Positions 1-10,146 of a stretch of 64,000 nt of DNA are shown in pieces. The stretch is from Oryzomicrobium sp. GTDB taxonomy: Bacteria; Pseudomonadota; Gammaproteobacteria; Burkholderiales; Rhodocyclaceae. The translations under genes were made by a program, and so were the position numbers. Under the pieces are notes generated by a model. That model had not been told where the DNA came from and made no database searches. It saw only the letters and a list, made by a program, of their open reading frames with translations. The stretch's first letter is position 1. Every line of letters starts with the position of its first letter. The DNA lies in assembly GCF_021287045.1 (NCBI RefSeq), contig NZ_JAJTBG010000017.1:1-64000 (forward strand). Reading direction: 5' to 3'.

Positions 1-451
1 CCTTGGCGCCGCACTTGGGGCACTCGCCCTTGATGAAGCGGTCGGGCAGGAACATCTGCTTGACCGGGTCGTAGTACTGCTCGATGTCCCGGGTCTCGAT
101 CAGGCCGGCGGCGCGCAGCTTGCCGTAGATGTCGGTGGCGAAGCCCCGGGTCTCGTCGGAGTGGGTCGAGTAGTAGTTGTCGAAGCCGACGTGGAAGCCG
201 GTGAAGTCGCGCAGGTGCTCGCCGTGGACCCGGGCGATCAGGGCCTCGGGGGTGATGCCCTCCTTTTCCGCCCGCAACATCACCGGGGTGCCATGGGTGT
301 CGTCGGCGCACACGTACCAGCAGTCGTGGCCCCGCATCTTCTGGAAGCGCACCCAGATGTCGGTCTGGATATATTCCACCAGGTGACCCAGGTGGATGTC
401 GCCGTTGGCATAGGGCAGCGCGGAGGTTACGAGGATCTGACGGGGTTTCAT
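1..451 (-). CDS. metG: Methionine-tRNA ligase, N-terminal part (runs off the left edge)
   Basis: Class I aminoacyl-tRNA synthetase that charges tRNA-Met in the cytoplasm. Only about the first 150 residues are present. The protein starts [17 protein letters not shown], has the HIGH-class motif as HLGH, then CADDTHGTP, and reaches the start of the zinc knuckle (CPKCG) at the window edge. The ATG is at 451 and matches the usual MetRS start. It is divergent from apbC, a common neighbour of metG in proteobacteria. The catalytic KMSKS loop and anticodon-binding domain lie outside the window, so whether the gene is intact cannot be judged. Confidence 0.96.
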   Translation of the reverse strand, partial: MKPRQILVTSALPYANGDIHLGHLVEYIQTDIWVRFQKMRGHDCWYVCADDTHGTPVMLRAEKEGITPEALIARVHGEHLRDFTGFHVGFDNYYSTHSDETRGFATDIYGKLRAAGLIETRDIEQYYDPVKQMFLPDRFIKGECPKCGAK

Positions 452-770
452 CGGGCAGGACTATCCGGGAAAGCGGGTAAAGACGGGGATTCTAGCAAAC
501 CCGCCCGGCGAAGCCGCGCCGCTGCCCGGCTCCGCCGCCCCGATCCACGCTGCGAGCGCCCCGTTCCCTCCTCCGCCTTGGAGGCCACCGGGGAATTCGG
601 TTAAACTTGATAAAAATACTCGGGTATAGCCGCCCGCCTGGCGTTGCCGCGCGATCCAACTGCGGCAGAACGCAAACGCCACGGCGGCCCCGCGTCACAA
701 CCCGCCCCGCCGCTGCACCCTGCGCCGCGGCGGCAACCCAACACGGCGCGCCATGGCGCCAGGAGATTTC
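452..770. other. Divergent metG/apbC intergenic region
   Basis: 319 bases without a convincing gene. Most of it is GC-rich, but 600-630 is an AT-rich patch. On the plus strand TTAAAC (601-606) is followed 17 bases later by GTATAG (624-629), a weak sigma70-like pair that could drive apbC. TTGATA (607-612) overlaps it. A purine-rich Shine-Dalgarno sequence (aggag, 761-765) ends the region before apbC. Open frames crossing the region have no recognisable product. Confidence 0.4.
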
Positions 771-1862
771 ATGTCCCTCACCGTCGAAACCGTACAGACC
801 GCCCTCAAAGACGTCGTCGATCCCAACACCGGCAAGGACCTCGTCGCCGGCCGCGCCGCCAAGAACATCCGAGTGGACGGCGGCGACGTGGCGGTGGACA
901 TCGAACTGGGCTACCCGGCCAAGTCCCAGGTGGACGGCCTGCGCAAGGCGGTGATTGCCCGCCTGAAGCAGTTGCCCGGGGTGGACAACGTTTCGGCCAA
1001 CGTCACCGTGAAGATCGTCGCCCATGCGGTACAGCGCGGCGTGAAGCTGCTCTCCGGGGTCAAGAACATCGTCGCCGTGTCCTCCGGCAAGGGCGGCGTG
1101 GGCAAGAGCACCACCGCCGTGAACCTGGCCCTGGCCCTGGCCCAGGAAGGCGCCACCGTCGGCCTGCTCGACGCCGACATCTACGGCCCGTCCCAGCCCC
1201 AGATGCTCGGCCTGCAAGGCCGCCAGCCCGAATCCCTGGACGGCAAGAGCATGGAGCCCCTGGAGGCCTACGGCATCCAGTCCATGTCCATCGGCTACCT
1301 GGTGGACGTGGAGACCCCCATGGTATGGCGCGGCCCCATGGTCACCCAGGCCCTGGAGCAGTTGCTCAACGACACCAACTGGCGCGACGTGGACTACCTG
1401 GTGATCGACATGCCCCCGGGCACCGGCGACACCCAGCTGACCCTGGCCCAGAAGGTGCCGGTGACCGGCGCGGTGATCGTCACCACCCCCCAGGACATCG
1501 CCCTGATGGACGCCCGCAAGGGCCTCAAGATGTTCGAGAAGGTGGGCATCCCCATCATCGGCATCGTCGAGAACATGAGCATGCACGTGTGCACCAACTG
1601 CGGCCACGTCGAGCACATCTTCGGCGAGGGCGGCGGACAGAAGATGTGCGCCGACTACGGCGTGGACTTCCTCGGCGCCCTGCCCCTGGAGATGGACATC
1701 CGCCTCATGGCCGACGGCGGCAAGCCTACCGTGGTAGGGGCCCCCGACTCCAAGGCCGCCGAGATCTACCGCGCCATCGCCCGCAAGGTGGCGGTGCAGA
1801 TCGCCGAGAAGGCCAAGGACATGAGCAGCAAGTTCCCCAGCATCGTGGTGCAGAACACCTGA
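771..1862 (+). CDS. apbC: Iron-sulfur cluster carrier ATPase ApbC/Mrp
   Basis: Cytoplasmic P-loop NTPase of the Mrp/NBP35 family that holds and hands over [4Fe-4S] clusters to apoproteins. It has 363 residues. An N-terminal MIP18/DUF59-type domain (about residues 1-85) precedes the deviant Walker A motif SGKGGVGKST. The cluster-binding CxxC is visible as HVCTNCGH near residue 270. The ATG at 771 is chosen over an in-frame ATG at 753 because aggag lies 5 bases upstream of 771. The gene is divergent from metG and followed by a hairpin at 1888-1912, so it is probably monocistronic. Confidence 0.96.
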   Translation: MSLTVETVQTALKDVVDPNTGKDLVAGRAAKNIRVDGGDVAVDIELGYPAKSQVDGLRKAVIARLKQLPGVDNVSANVTVKIVAHAVQRGVKLLSGVKNIVAVSSGKGGVGKSTTAVNLALALAQEGATVGLLDADIYGPSQPQMLGLQGRQPESLDGKSMEPLEAYGIQSMSIGYLVDVETPMVWRGPMVTQALEQLLNDTNWRDVDYLVIDMPPGTGDTQLTLAQKVPVTGAVIVTTPQDIALMDARKGLKMFEKVGIPIIGIVENMSMHVCTNCGHVEHIFGEGGGQKMCADYGVDFLGALPLEMDIRLMADGGKPTVVGAPDSKAAEIYRAIARKVAVQIAEKAKDMSSKFPSIVVQNT

Positions 1863-1887
1863 CCCACCACCGGCTCCGCCGCTGCCA

Positions 1888-1912
1888 GACGCCCCCGCCC
1901 GCCGGGGGCGTC
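1888..1912 (+). terminator. Hairpin after apbC
   Basis: Perfect 9-bp inverted repeat GACGCCCCC / GGGGGCGTC with a 7-base loop, 25 bases after the apbC stop. Only a short T run (gttta) follows, so it is a terminator-like hairpin, not a textbook intrinsic terminator. Confidence 0.5.
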
Positions 1913-2103
1913 GGCGTTTACGGGCTTGCCGAATGACGGGATGGGCGGCGGACAGCCTTCCGTCAGTCCCGCCCCCGTTCGTCGGCCGCCCTGGCCCCGC
2001 GCTACCCCACCACCGATTCCCATGGCATCCTAGCCCGATAGAACGCCGGACCACGCGGCCCCGCCACGGGCCGCGACACGGCGCACGACGGGAGGTAACA
2101 CGC

Positions 2104-2511
2104 ATGGCCTTCATGCCCTGGGGCGACGCCCTCAAGATCGGCATCGACAGCATCGACGAGCAGCACCGCTGGCTGGTGGACGCCACCAACGCCCTTCATG
2201 ACGAACTGCAGCGCGACGAACCCCGCCGCGCCGTGATCGGCGAGATTCTCGAAGGGTTGGTGGACTACACCATGAACCACTTCATCGCCGAGGAGGCCCT
2301 GTTCCAGCGCCTCGGCTATCCGGACAGCCCCGGCCACCTGGCCGAGCACAACCGCTTCACCGCCGGGGCCCTCGACCTGTTGCAGCGCTTCGAATCCGGC
2401 CAGGCCGTCAGCCAGGAGGCCCTGGACTTCCTCAAGAACTGGCTGACCCACCACATCCTCGAAGTGGACCGGGCCTACGTGCCCTTCCTCCAGTCCCGCG
2501 GCGTCACCTGA
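2104..2511 (+). CDS. Bacteriohemerythrin
   Basis: Single-domain hemerythrin of 135 residues, a cytoplasmic non-heme di-iron O2-binding protein. All expected ligands are visible: H21, H59, E63, H78, H82, H117 and D122, in the order H...HxxxE...HxxxH...HxxxxD. The ATG at 2104 is preceded by a strong ggaggtaa sequence at 2091-2098. In-frame sequence upstream is low-complexity and not part of the family. It stands alone between apbC and dcd. Oxygen storage, delivery or sensing roles are known for the family, but nothing here indicates which applies. Confidence 0.94.
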   Translation: MAFMPWGDALKIGIDSIDEQHRWLVDATNALHDELQRDEPRRAVIGEILEGLVDYTMNHFIAEEALFQRLGYPDSPGHLAEHNRFTAGALDLLQRFESGQAVSQEALDFLKNWLTHHILEVDRAYVPFLQSRGVT

Positions 2512-2614
2512 GCCGCAGGCTCTCGCTCCGCCCGGCGCAAACCGGGCGCGGCTGTGCGCGCGGCGCCTTCGCGGCTACAATCACGCCTTTATTTCTTCCC
2601 GCCCCACCGCCCCC

Positions 2615-3187
2615 ATGAGCATCAAATCCGACCGCTGGATCCGTCGCATGGCCGAAGAACACGGCATGATCGAGCCCTTCGAGCCTTCGCTGGTGCGCGA
2701 GGTGGACGGGCGCAAGATCGTTTCCTACGGCACCTCCAGCTACGGCTACGATATCCGCTGCGCGCGGGAATTCCGGGTGTTCACCAACATCAACCACACG
2801 GTGGTGGACCCGAAGAATTTCGACCCCCAGTCCTTCGTCGAGATCGAGGAGGACTACTGCATCATCCCGCCCAACTCCTTCGCCCTGGCCCGCACCGTCG
2901 AGTACTTCCGCATTCCGCGCAACGTGCTGACCATCTGCCTGGGCAAGAGCACCTACGCCCGCTGCGGCATCATCGTGAACGTCACCCCCTTCGAGCCGGA
3001 GTGGGAAGGCTACGTGACCCTGGAGTTCTCCAACACCACGCCGCTGCCGGCCAAGATCTACGCCGGCGAGGGCTGCGCCCAGGTGCTGTTCCTGGAAGCC
3101 GCCCCCAACGACATCTGCGAAACCTCCTACAAAGACCGGGGCGGCAAGTACCAGGGCCAGGTGGGCGTGACCCTGCCGCGCATCTGA
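2615..3187 (+). CDS. dcd: dCTP deaminase
   Basis: Deaminates dCTP to dUTP, supplying dUMP for thymidylate synthesis. The 190-residue length is normal for the proteobacterial monofunctional enzyme. The N-terminus [15 protein letters not shown], the SSYGYDIR segment, the GKSTYARCG phosphate-binding segment and the QVLF strand are all typical. A TACAAT -10-like hexamer lies at 2576-2581, upstream of the ATG. A strong terminator follows at 3204-3239. Confidence 0.96.
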   Translation: MSIKSDRWIRRMAEEHGMIEPFEPSLVREVDGRKIVSYGTSSYGYDIRCAREFRVFTNINHTVVDPKNFDPQSFVEIEEDYCIIPPNSFALARTVEYFRIPRNVLTICLGKSTYARCGIIVNVTPFEPEWEGYVTLEFSNTTPLPAKIYAGEGCAQVLFLEAAPNDICETSYKDRGGKYQGQVGVTLPRI

Positions 3188-3203
3188 TCGCGCCACCGTC
3201 TGC

Positions 3204-3239
3204 AAACGACAAGGCCGCCCTCGGGCGGCCTTGTCGTTT
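3204..3239. terminator. Strong intrinsic terminator between dcd and coq7
   Basis: Perfect 17-bp inverted repeat (left arm 3204-3220, right arm 3223-3239), with AAA at one end and TTT at the other. It can serve both dcd (plus) and the convergent coq7 transcript (minus). Confidence 0.85.
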
Positions 3240-3323
3240 ATGTGTGCTGCAGATTCTACGGCGGCGCTACCGTCGCACCGCTCTGGGAATCCGCTATCTG
3301 CCAGCACGCCAGGTCACGGCACC

Positions 3324-3947
3324 TCAGACGTGGTAAGCAGTCCGGGTCATGACCTGGGACATGAGGCGCATGGCGCCTTTCACCGGTGCCGGCAGCTCCC
3401 GGCCGCCGAGACGCACGGCGGTGTCGGCGTGGGACGCCTCGTCGGTCTTCATCTGCTCGATGATGGCGTGGGAACGGGCATCCTGGGGCGGCAGCTTGCC
3501 CAGATGGCTGTCCAGGTGCGCACCCACCTGGCGTTCGGTCTCGGCCAGGAAGCCCAGGTTCCAGGCATCCCCCAACTTGCCGGCGATCACGCCCAGGGTC
3601 AGGGAGCCGGCGTACCAGAGGGGATTGAGCAGGCTCTTGCGTCCGCCCAGCTCGGCCATGCGCCGCTCGGTCCAGGCCAGGTGTTCGGTCTCCTCCCGGC
3701 CGGCCTGTTCCAGGGCCTGGCGGGTGGAGGGGTCCCGGGAGGTCAGGGCCTGGCCCTGGTAGAGGGCCTGGGCGCATACCTCGCCGCAGTGGTTGACCCG
3801 CATCAGCCCGGCCACGTGGCGCCGCTCCTCGACGCTCAACTCGGCATCGGGCAGATCGCTGCCCGGCACGGGCCGCCAGGTGGTGGCCGGGGCGAAGACG
3901 GTGCGCAGGGCCTTGTCGAATTCGATGATGAAACGATCGGACAGCAT
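3324..3947 (-). CDS. coq7: Demethoxyubiquinone hydroxylase Coq7
   Basis: Di-iron membrane-associated hydroxylase that introduces the C6 hydroxyl in ubiquinone synthesis. 207 residues from the ATG at 3947 ([15 protein letters not shown]). The ferritin-like ligand motifs are visible: E in VNHCGEV, ExxH in EETEH, and ExxxH-type residues in DEASH near the C-terminus. Its start overlaps the stop of the upstream CNP1-like gene (TGATG), indicating translational coupling. The same protein is used by many betaproteobacteria in place of UbiF. Confidence 0.94.
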   Translation of the reverse strand: MLSDRFIIEFDKALRTVFAPATTWRPVPGSDLPDAELSVEERRHVAGLMRVNHCGEVCAQALYQGQALTSRDPSTRQALEQAGREETEHLAWTERRMAELGGRKSLLNPLWYAGSLTLGVIAGKLGDAWNLGFLAETERQVGAHLDSHLGKLPPQDARSHAIIEQMKTDEASHADTAVRLGGRELPAPVKGAMRLMSQVMTRTAYHV

Positions 3948-4519
3948 CAGGGGCCTCTCAAGGGGCGGACGTCCGGGTGGCCGCCGCGGCGCAGGGCATC
4001 CCGCGCCTCGTCGGCGGTACGCACGGCAATGCCGTTGGGACAGAAGTAATCGGTGGCCAGGCTCGCCTGGGGCCGGTTGATCCCGTCGTCGTTGACGGGC
4101 TTCCAGGCGGCGCTGCGGGCCTTGCTCCAAGCGCCGGCGCTGTTGCCGAAGGCGTAGAAGCGGCGTTCACGGGTGGCGCAGCGCAGACCTTCGAAGCTGA
4201 CGTTGCGCGCCCCGCTCGGCGAGATCACCACCAGGGTGTAGCGCACCACGCCGTCGCTGCCCACCGAGATGGACGTGGTGTCAACGTAGAAGCGGTTGGA
4301 AGCCCGCGGGTCCACGTAGAACTCCTTCAGGTTGGCCTCCTGGGGCGGCGCCGGCAGGGTGGCCTGGATTTCCTCCCAGGGCTTCTGCTCTTCGGGCTCG
4401 TAATCCCAACGGTCGGCCTCGGCGCGGGCCTGGCCGGCCAGAAGCAGGGCGGCGACGAGTACCACCGCCGCCGCCCGGGCGGGCCGCAGCCCGCCGATGA
4501 ATGAAACGTTGTACGGCAA
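3947..4519 (-). CDS. Exported CNP1-like family protein
   Basis: About 190 residues with a signal peptide (hydrophobic [11 protein letters not shown], then AxA at QARA) and a mature part resembling the CNP1-like family (PF08750 type), first noted in Neisseria. No enzymatic motif is visible. There is no ATG near the signal peptide. The best start is TTG at 4519 (LPYNVSF), 3 bases after GAGGTAGG, only 7 bases past the stop of the CBS-protein gene. It is coupled to coq7 downstream, so CBS gene, this gene and coq7 look like one operon. Function unknown; periplasmic location is inferred from the signal peptide. Confidence 0.8.
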   Translation of the reverse strand: MPYNVSFIGGLRPARAAAVVLVAALLLAGQARAEADRWDYEPEEQKPWEEIQATLPAPPQEANLKEFYVDPRASNRFYVDTTSISVGSDGVVRYTLVVISPSGARNVSFEGLRCATRERRFYAFGNSAGAWSKARSAAWKPVNDDGINRPQASLATDYFCPNGIAVRTADEARDALRRGGHPDVRPLRGP

Positions 4520-4526
4520 ACCTACC

Positions 4527-5135
4527 TCACGCGGATTGATGGATGACCGCCTCGATTTCGGCGAAGGTGCGGGCCACCTCGGTGGTGTGGATGGCGATAC
4601 CGAGCTGGCGGGCGATCTGGGAGGCGGAGAAGATGCCCCGCACCATCTGCCGCCCGCTGACCGGGTCCATGTCCACCACCATGGCGTGCTGGCGCCCGGC
4701 CACCCGCAGGGTTTCAACGATGTGGCCGACCTGGGCGCGCAGCACGTCGGTAAGTTGCAGCACCTCCAGGTCGTCCCGGGGCGTCATCACGTCGGCCACC
4801 CGGATTTCCTCGTGGCGGATGCCACGCTTCTGCACGCACTGCATGGGGCGCTCGCCGAGCACGTCCCGGGCGGTGAGCAAGCCCACCACGGCGCCGGAAT
4901 GGTCCAGCACCAGCAGGGAACGCACCCCCCGGGCGATCATCGCCTGGTTGGCGACGTCGATGTGGGTGTCGGCATCGATACTGGCTACCGGCACCAGCTT
5001 GAGGTCGGTCATGACCTCGATGGCCGGCGACGACGGCTGGACCAGCTGGGGCGAGAAAAGGGTCGGCTGATGGAGCCCGGCCGCACCGGCGAGCGGCGAG
5101 ACGGGCAGCGGTTTGTACTGTTTTTGTTCTGCCAT
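4527..5135 (-). CDS. CBS-domain protein
   Basis: 202 residues with two tandem CBS motifs (about 55-115 and 125-200) and no fused catalytic or transport domain. CBS pairs usually bind adenine nucleotides; no ligand can be assigned here. Typical CBS signatures are VLDHSGAVVGLLTARDV and the closing MVDMDPVSGRQMVRG segment. The start at 5135 (MAEQKQY) is preferred because GGAGGG lies 5 bases upstream; an upstream in-frame ATG at 5147 overlaps that site. It is first in a likely operon with the CNP1-like gene and coq7. Confidence 0.85.
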   Translation of the reverse strand: MAEQKQYKPLPVSPLAGAAGLHQPTLFSPQLVQPSSPAIEVMTDLKLVPVASIDADTHIDVANQAMIARGVRSLLVLDHSGAVVGLLTARDVLGERPMQCVQKRGIRHEEIRVADVMTPRDDLEVLQLTDVLRAQVGHIVETLRVAGRQHAMVVDMDPVSGRQMVRGIFSASQIARQLGIAIHTTEVARTFAEIEAVIHQSA

Positions 5136-5229
5136 GGCACCCTCCATAGGACTACTTTGGGACGACAACAAAACTACCGAACAACACACAACTCCAAACC
5201 ATCTCGCCGCAGGCCGCCGGCAGGCTCCG

Positions 5230-5724
5230 TCAGGGCCGGCGCGGCGCGCGGTCGGACTCGAGGAAACGCTCGAGTTCGGCCAGGGCCAGCCGGTAGACCT
5301 CGCGCTTGAACTCGATCACCGCATCAAGCGGCACCCAGTATTCGTTCCAGCGCCAGGCATCGAACTCCGGATGGTCGGAAGCGCGCAGACAAACGTCCGA
5401 ATCGCGCCCCACCAGCCGCAGCAGATACCAGATCTGCTTCTGACCCTTGTAAGACCCACGCCACTCGCGTTTGATCCAATGGGTCGGCACATCGTAACGC
5501 AGCCAGTCCTTGGTGCGGCCGAGAATACGCACGTGCTCGGGGGTCAGCCCCACCTCCTCGTGCAGCTCCCGGTACATGGCCTGCTCCGGCGTTTCACCCC
5601 GCTTGATGCCTCCCTGGGGGAACTGCCAGGCGTGCTCTCGAATTCGCTTGCCCCAAAAAACCTCGTTTTTCGCGTTACAGAGGATGATGCCGACGTTCGG
5701 GCGATAGCCTTCGCGATCGAGCAT
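5230..5724 (-). CDS. rppH: RNA pyrophosphohydrolase RppH
   Basis: Nudix hydrolase that removes pyrophosphate from the 5' end of triphosphorylated mRNA and so starts decay. 164 residues from [15 protein letters not shown] at 5724, the usual RppH start; longer in-frame extensions are not family-like. The Nudix box is complete (GGIKRGETP... then RELHEEVGL), and the W-Q-F-P-Q-G context is typical. It is divergent from proS, an arrangement common in betaproteobacteria. Confidence 0.96.
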   Translation of the reverse strand: MLDREGYRPNVGIILCNAKNEVFWGKRIREHAWQFPQGGIKRGETPEQAMYRELHEEVGLTPEHVRILGRTKDWLRYDVPTHWIKREWRGSYKGQKQIWYLLRLVGRDSDVCLRASDHPEFDAWRWNEYWVPLDAVIEFKREVYRLALAELERFLESDRAPRRP

Positions 5725-5893
5725 AGAAAACCTGCAAAAACTATTGAGTTGAGGGACATTCTTCCATATTTCCCATCGCTTGGAAAGCCGCGGCGGCCGG
5801 GCTTTTCGCCGGATTTTCAAGGCTTTTCCCGGCCATCGCCGGTTGCGCCGCGGTCAAGTAAAATGGCGTTTTTCGCTCCAACCGGAATTTTTC

Positions 5894-7624
5894 ATGCGCT
5901 CCTCCCAGTTTTTCCTGTCCACCCTCAAGGAAGCTCCGTCCGACGCCGAGGTTGTCAGCCAGAAGCTGATGCTGCGGGCCGGCCTGATCAAGCGGGCCGC
6001 CGCCGGCATCTATACCTGGATGCCCCTGGGGCTGCGCACCCTGCGCAAGGTCGAGGCCATCGTGCGCGAGGAAATGAACCGTTCCGGCGCCCTGGAGCTG
6101 CTCATGCCGGCGGTGCAGCCGGCCGAGCTGTGGCAGGAATCGGGCCGCTGGGAGAAGTACGGCCCCGAACTGCTGCGCTTCAAGGACCGCCACCAACGCG
6201 ACTTCGTCATCGGCCCGACCCACGAAGAGGTGATCACCGACGTGGTGCGCCGCGAGGTGAAGAGCTACCGCCAACTGCCGCTGCACCTTTACCAGGTGCA
6301 GAGCAAGTTCCGCGACGAGATCCGCCCCCGCTTCGGCGTAATGCGCGGCCGTGAATTCCTGATGAAGGACGGCTACTCGTTCCACGCCAGCTTCGACGAC
6401 CTGAAGCGCGAATACCAGGTGATGTACGACACCTATTCGCGCATCTTCACCCGCCTGGGCCTGCAATTCCGCGCCGTGGCCGCCGACACCGGCTCCATCG
6501 GCGGCACCGGCTCCCATGAGTTCCACGTGCTGGCCGACTCCGGCGAGGACGACATCGCCTACTGCCCGGATTCCGACTACGCCGCCAACGTGGAACTGGC
6601 CGAAGCCCTGGCCCCCGCCACGCCGCGCCCGGCCGCCGGCGAGGCCCTGGCCAAGGTCGCCACCCCGGGCCAGACCGCCTGTGCCGACGTGGCCGCCTTC
6701 CTCAAGACCGACCTGACCCGGGTGGTGAAAGCCATCGCCGTGGTCAGCGAAGACGCCGAGGGCAAGCCGCACTTCGCCCTGCTGCTGGTACGTGGCGACC
6801 ACGAGCTGAACGAGATCAAGGCCAGCAAGCTCGCCGGCCTGACCGACTTCCGCTTCGCCAGCGACGCCGAAGTCGAACAATACCTGGGCTGCCAGCCCGG
6901 CTACATCGGCCCGGTGGGCGTGGATGCCGGCAAGGTGCGGGTGATTGCCGACCGCACCGTGGCGGCCATGGCCGACTTCGTCTGCGGCGCCAACGAGGCG
7001 GGTTTCCACCTCACCGGGGTCAACTTCGGCCGCGACCTGGCCGAACCGGCCGAGGTGGCCGACCTGCGCAACGTGGTGGCCGGCGACCCGAGCCCGGACG
7101 GCAAGGGCGTGCTCGGCATCTGCCGCGGCATCGAGGTGGGCCACATCTTCCAGCTGCGCACCAAGTACGCCGAAGCGCTCAACTGCAAGTTCCTCGACGA
7201 TAACGGCCGGGAACAGGTGATGGAGATGGGCTGCTACGGCATCGGCGTGTCGCGCATCGTCGGTGCCGCCATCGAGCAGAACTACGACGACAAGGGGATC
7301 ATCTTCCCCGCCGCCCTGGCCCCGTTCACCGTGGCCATCGTGCCCATGGGCTACCACAAGTCTGATGCCATCCGCGATGCCGCCAACGCCCTGTACGCCG
7401 AACTGCAGGCCGCCGGCGTGGACGTGCTGCTCGACGACCGCAACGAGCGCCCCGGCTCGATGTTCGCCGACATGGAATTGATCGGCATCCCGCACCGGGT
7501 GGTGATTGGCGAGAAGGGTCTGGCCGCCGGCCAGGTGGAGTACAAGGGCCGCCGGGACGAGGCCGCCACCATGGTGGCGCGGGATGCCATCGTCGCCCAC
7601 CTGCTGGAAAGCCTCGCCAAATAA
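5894..7624 (+). CDS. proS: Proline-tRNA ligase, bacterial type with editing domain
   Basis: Class IIa synthetase of 576 residues, charging tRNA-Pro. It starts [15 protein letters not shown]. Motif 2 region [17 protein letters not shown] and motif 3 region GCYGIGVSR are present. A YbaK-like insertion domain that hydrolyses mischarged Ala-tRNA-Pro occupies about residues 220-400 ([21 protein letters not shown]). The ATG at 5894 fits the family start; the upstream in-frame extension overlaps the rppH promoter region and is rejected. The lytic transglycosylase gene begins 11 bases after its stop. Confidence 0.97.
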   Translation: MRSSQFFLSTLKEAPSDAEVVSQKLMLRAGLIKRAAAGIYTWMPLGLRTLRKVEAIVREEMNRSGALELLMPAVQPAELWQESGRWEKYGPELLRFKDRHQRDFVIGPTHEEVITDVVRREVKSYRQLPLHLYQVQSKFRDEIRPRFGVMRGREFLMKDGYSFHASFDDLKREYQVMYDTYSRIFTRLGLQFRAVAADTGSIGGTGSHEFHVLADSGEDDIAYCPDSDYAANVELAEALAPATPRPAAGEALAKVATPGQTACADVAAFLKTDLTRVVKAIAVVSEDAEGKPHFALLLVRGDHELNEIKASKLAGLTDFRFASDAEVEQYLGCQPGYIGPVGVDAGKVRVIADRTVAAMADFVCGANEAGFHLTGVNFGRDLAEPAEVADLRNVVAGDPSPDGKGVLGICRGIEVGHIFQLRTKYAEALNCKFLDDNGREQVMEMGCYGIGVSRIVGAAIEQNYDDKGIIFPAALAPFTVAIVPMGYHKSDAIRDAANALYAELQAAGVDVLLDDRNERPGSMFADMELIGIPHRVVIGEKGLAAGQVEYKGRRDEAATMVARDAIVAHLLESLAK

Positions 7625-7635
7625 GGCGCGCCACG

Positions 7636-8487
7636 ATGCCTGCCCGGAAAGCCAATAGGGACGCGGGGCTTCAAACGCCCCGCCGCAAACTCCGCGCCCT
7701 GCTTGGCTTTGCGCGCATCTCCGGCATCGCCCTGAGTGTCTGCGTTGTCGCCCCGGCCCAGGCCGGGGCACAAAAGTACGAGCCCCTCTCCGCCAGCGTC
7801 CAGGCGGCCCTCTCCAAGTCGGTGGCCGACGCCCGGCCGCCCACCAGCTCGTTCCGCTCCTACCGGGAGGCGGCCGACTGGCTGGAGGCCATGTCGCAAC
7901 GCCTGGCCAAGCGCATCCCCGACCGGGAGTACCGCCTCGACCTGCTGCGCAGCGTCCATTACGAGGCCACCCGGGCCGGCCTCGATCCCCAGCTGGTGCT
8001 CGGCCTGATGCAGGTCGAATCGGGCTTTCGCAAATACGCCGTGTCCTCCGCCGGCGCCCGGGGCTACATGCAGGTGATGCCGTTCTGGGTAAAGCTGCTC
8101 GGCCGCCCGGACGACAGCCTGTTCGAGATGCGCACCAACCTGCGCTACGGCTGCACCATCCTGCGCCACTACCTGGACATCGAGAACGGCGACCTGTACC
8201 GGGCCCTGGGCCGCTACAACGGCAGCCTGGGCAAGCCCGAGTACCCGAACCTGGTGCGGGCCAGCTGGCACGGCCACTGGAGCTACACGCCGACAGTGGC
8301 CCTGGCGCCCTCCGCCCCTCAGGCTCCACAGACTCCGGGGGCGCCCAACGCCCCTGTCAGTCCACCCGCCCCCATGGCGCCGCTGCCGCCGGCCGCTCTC
8401 CGAGCCGCGCCGCCGCCCCTGAAGGCCCCCTCGCCCCAAGCCCAGGCCCCGGGCCAATCCCAAGTCCCCCTGGCGCGCAACCCATAA
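7636..8487 (+). CDS. Exported lytic transglycosylase (SLT domain)
   Basis: 283 residues with an N-terminal signal sequence (hydrophobic ISGIALSVCVVAPAQA) and a soluble lytic transglycosylase domain at about residues 95-215. The catalytic glutamate is in VLGLMQVESGF, followed by SSAGARGYMQVMP and NLRYGCTILRHYL, all standard SLT family 1 signatures. It cleaves peptidoglycan in the periplasm. The last 60 residues are a Pro/Ala-rich tail (PSAPQAPQTPG and similar), a probable flexible extension. It directly follows proS, so co-transcription is likely. Confidence 0.92.
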   Translation: MPARKANRDAGLQTPRRKLRALLGFARISGIALSVCVVAPAQAGAQKYEPLSASVQAALSKSVADARPPTSSFRSYREAADWLEAMSQRLAKRIPDREYRLDLLRSVHYEATRAGLDPQLVLGLMQVESGFRKYAVSSAGARGYMQVMPFWVKLLGRPDDSLFEMRTNLRYGCTILRHYLDIENGDLYRALGRYNGSLGKPEYPNLVRASWHGHWSYTPTVALAPSAPQAPQTPGAPNAPVSPPAPMAPLPPAALRAAPPPLKAPSPQAQAPGQSQVPLARNP

Positions 8488-8491
8488 ACGA

Positions 8492-8526
8492 CGCGGCGCC
8501 CGGAGGATGCACCTCGGAGCGCCGCG
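8492..8526 (+). terminator. Hairpin after the transglycosylase gene
   Basis: 15-bp stem with two mismatches (CGCGGCGCCCGGAGG at 8492-8506 pairing with 8512-8526), starting 4 bases after the stop. No T tract follows. Confidence 0.5.
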
Positions 8527-8641
8527 CCAATCCTGGGGTTTCGGCCCTTGGGGTTAGACCCGCCTCCCGCTCGCCGCCCCGCGCCTTTCGCCGCCGCAGC
8601 GGCGGTCCGCGCAGGCCCCGAGGGACCGGGCCGCCCTTGCC

Positions 8642-10003
8642 TTACATCCCGGGCATCATCCCCTTCAGGCCTTTCATGCCGCGCATCAGCTTGGCGATGC
8701 CGCCCTTGGAGAACTGCTTCATCATCTTCTGGGTCTGCTCGAACTGGTTGAGCAGGCGGTTCACTTCCTGGACCTGGACCCCGGCGCCGGCGGCGATGCG
8801 CCGCTTGCGGCTGGCCTTGATCAGCTCGGGCTTGGAGCGCTCCATGGGCGTCATGGAATTGATGATGCCCTCGACGCGGCGGATCATCTTGTCCTCGGCG
8901 CCGCCGCCCAGCTGGCCGGCGGCCTGGGCGAACTGGGCCGGCAGCTTATCCATGAAGGCGCTCATGCCACCCATCTTGCGCATCTGACCGATCTGGTCTT
9001 TAAAGTCGTTGAGGTCGAAGCCCTTGCCCGACTTGAGCTTCTGGGCGAAGGCCTTGGCCTGCTCCTCGTCCACGCTCTTCCTGGCCTCTTCCACCAGGGA
9101 CAGGATGTCGCCCATGCCCAGCACCCGGGAAGCCATCCGCTCGGGGTGGAAGGCTTCCAGGCCGGACAGCTTTTCGCCCACACCGGCAAACTTGATCGGC
9201 TTGCCGGTGACGTGGCGCACCGACAGGGCGGCACCGCCCCGGGCGTCGCCATCGAGCTTGGTCAGGATCACGCCGGTGAGCGGCAGGGCCTCGCCGAAGG
9301 CCCGGGCGGTGTTGACTGCATCCTGGCCGAGCATGGCGTCCACCACGAACAGGGTTTCCACCGGATTGAGCGCTGCGTGCAGGCGCTTGATCTCATCCAT
9401 CATCTCGGCATCGATGGCCAGGCGGCCGGCGGTATCCACCAACAGCACGTCGAAGTAGTGGCGCTTGGCGAAATCGACTGCCGCGGCGGCGATGGCCTCG
9501 GGCTTGTCCGACGGCGACGAGGGGAAGAACTCGACCCCGGCCTGGGCGGCCACGGTCTTCAACTGCTCGATGGCGGCGGGCCGGTACACGTCGCAGGACA
9601 CCACCAGCACTTTCTTTTTCTGGGTTTCCTTGAGCAGCTTGGCCAACTTGCCGGTGGTGGTGGTCTTGCCGGCGCCCTGCAAGCCGGCCATGAGGATGAT
9701 GGCCGGCGGCTGGGCCGCCAGGTTGAGTCCCTGGTGGGCTTCGCCCATCAGCTTGGCCATCTCCCGGTGCACCACGCCGACCAGGGCCTGGCCCGGAGTG
9801 AGGGAGCCGATCACCTCTTCGCCCACCGCCTTTTCCTTGACCGCGGCGATGAAATCCTTGACCACCGGCAGGGCCACGTCGGCCTCCAGCAGGGCCATGC
9901 GCACCTCGCGCAGGGCGTCGGAAATATTGGACTCGGTGAGGCGCGCCTCGCCCTTGAGGGTTTTCATGACGCGCGCAAGGCGCTGGGTGAGGTTGTCGAG
10001 CAT
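8642..10003 (-). CDS. ffh: Signal recognition particle protein Ffh
   Basis: SRP54 GTPase of 453 residues that binds 4.5S RNA and targets inner-membrane proteins to FtsY/SecYEG. It begins MLDNLTQRLARVMKTLKG. G-domain motifs GLQGAGKTTT, DTAGR and TKLDGDARGG are clear. The Met-rich M domain forms the C-terminus and ends MKGLKGMMPGM. The start at 10003 matches the family; the longer frame to 10114 adds unrelated sequence. It is divergent from ypjD and corB, the same trio seen in other proteobacteria. Confidence 0.97.
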   Translation of the reverse strand: MLDNLTQRLARVMKTLKGEARLTESNISDALREVRMALLEADVALPVVKDFIAAVKEKAVGEEVIGSLTPGQALVGVVHREMAKLMGEAHQGLNLAAQPPAIILMAGLQGAGKTTTTGKLAKLLKETQKKKVLVVSCDVYRPAAIEQLKTVAAQAGVEFFPSSPSDKPEAIAAAAVDFAKRHYFDVLLVDTAGRLAIDAEMMDEIKRLHAALNPVETLFVVDAMLGQDAVNTARAFGEALPLTGVILTKLDGDARGGAALSVRHVTGKPIKFAGVGEKLSGLEAFHPERMASRVLGMGDILSLVEEARKSVDEEQAKAFAQKLKSGKGFDLNDFKDQIGQMRKMGGMSAFMDKLPAQFAQAAGQLGGGAEDKMIRRVEGIINSMTPMERSKPELIKASRKRRIAAGAGVQVQEVNRLLNQFEQTQKMMKQFSKGGIAKLMRGMKGLKGMMPGM

Positions 10004-10146
10004 CGGGCTGAACCTGAAAAGAAGGGAGGAACCCCGGTCCGCGCCCTGCGCGGTGCCGTTGGGAGCCAGGGCAGCCCTTGGTGTAAACTGGGCGGGCTGC
10101 ATAAACCCCGCCATTTTACTGCAAGAGCCCCTGCCCTCTTCGATCC

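Noticed and set aside
2530-2547. GCCCGG/CCGGGC hairpin after the bacteriohemerythrin gene
   Set aside because: Short stem without a T tract in GC-rich sequence; not enough to call a terminator.
5741-8329. An 862-codon minus-strand frame opposite proS and the transglycosylase gene
   Set aside because: Low-complexity translation, no ribosome site or family, and wholly opposed to conserved genes.
8481-8492. The 12-mer CCCATAAACGAC, seen again at 32145-32156 next to a terminator, and AAACGACAAG shared by the dcd terminator
   Set aside because: Considered as a DNA-uptake-like signal placed in terminators, but many 12-mers recur by chance in 64 kb and too few copies occur here.
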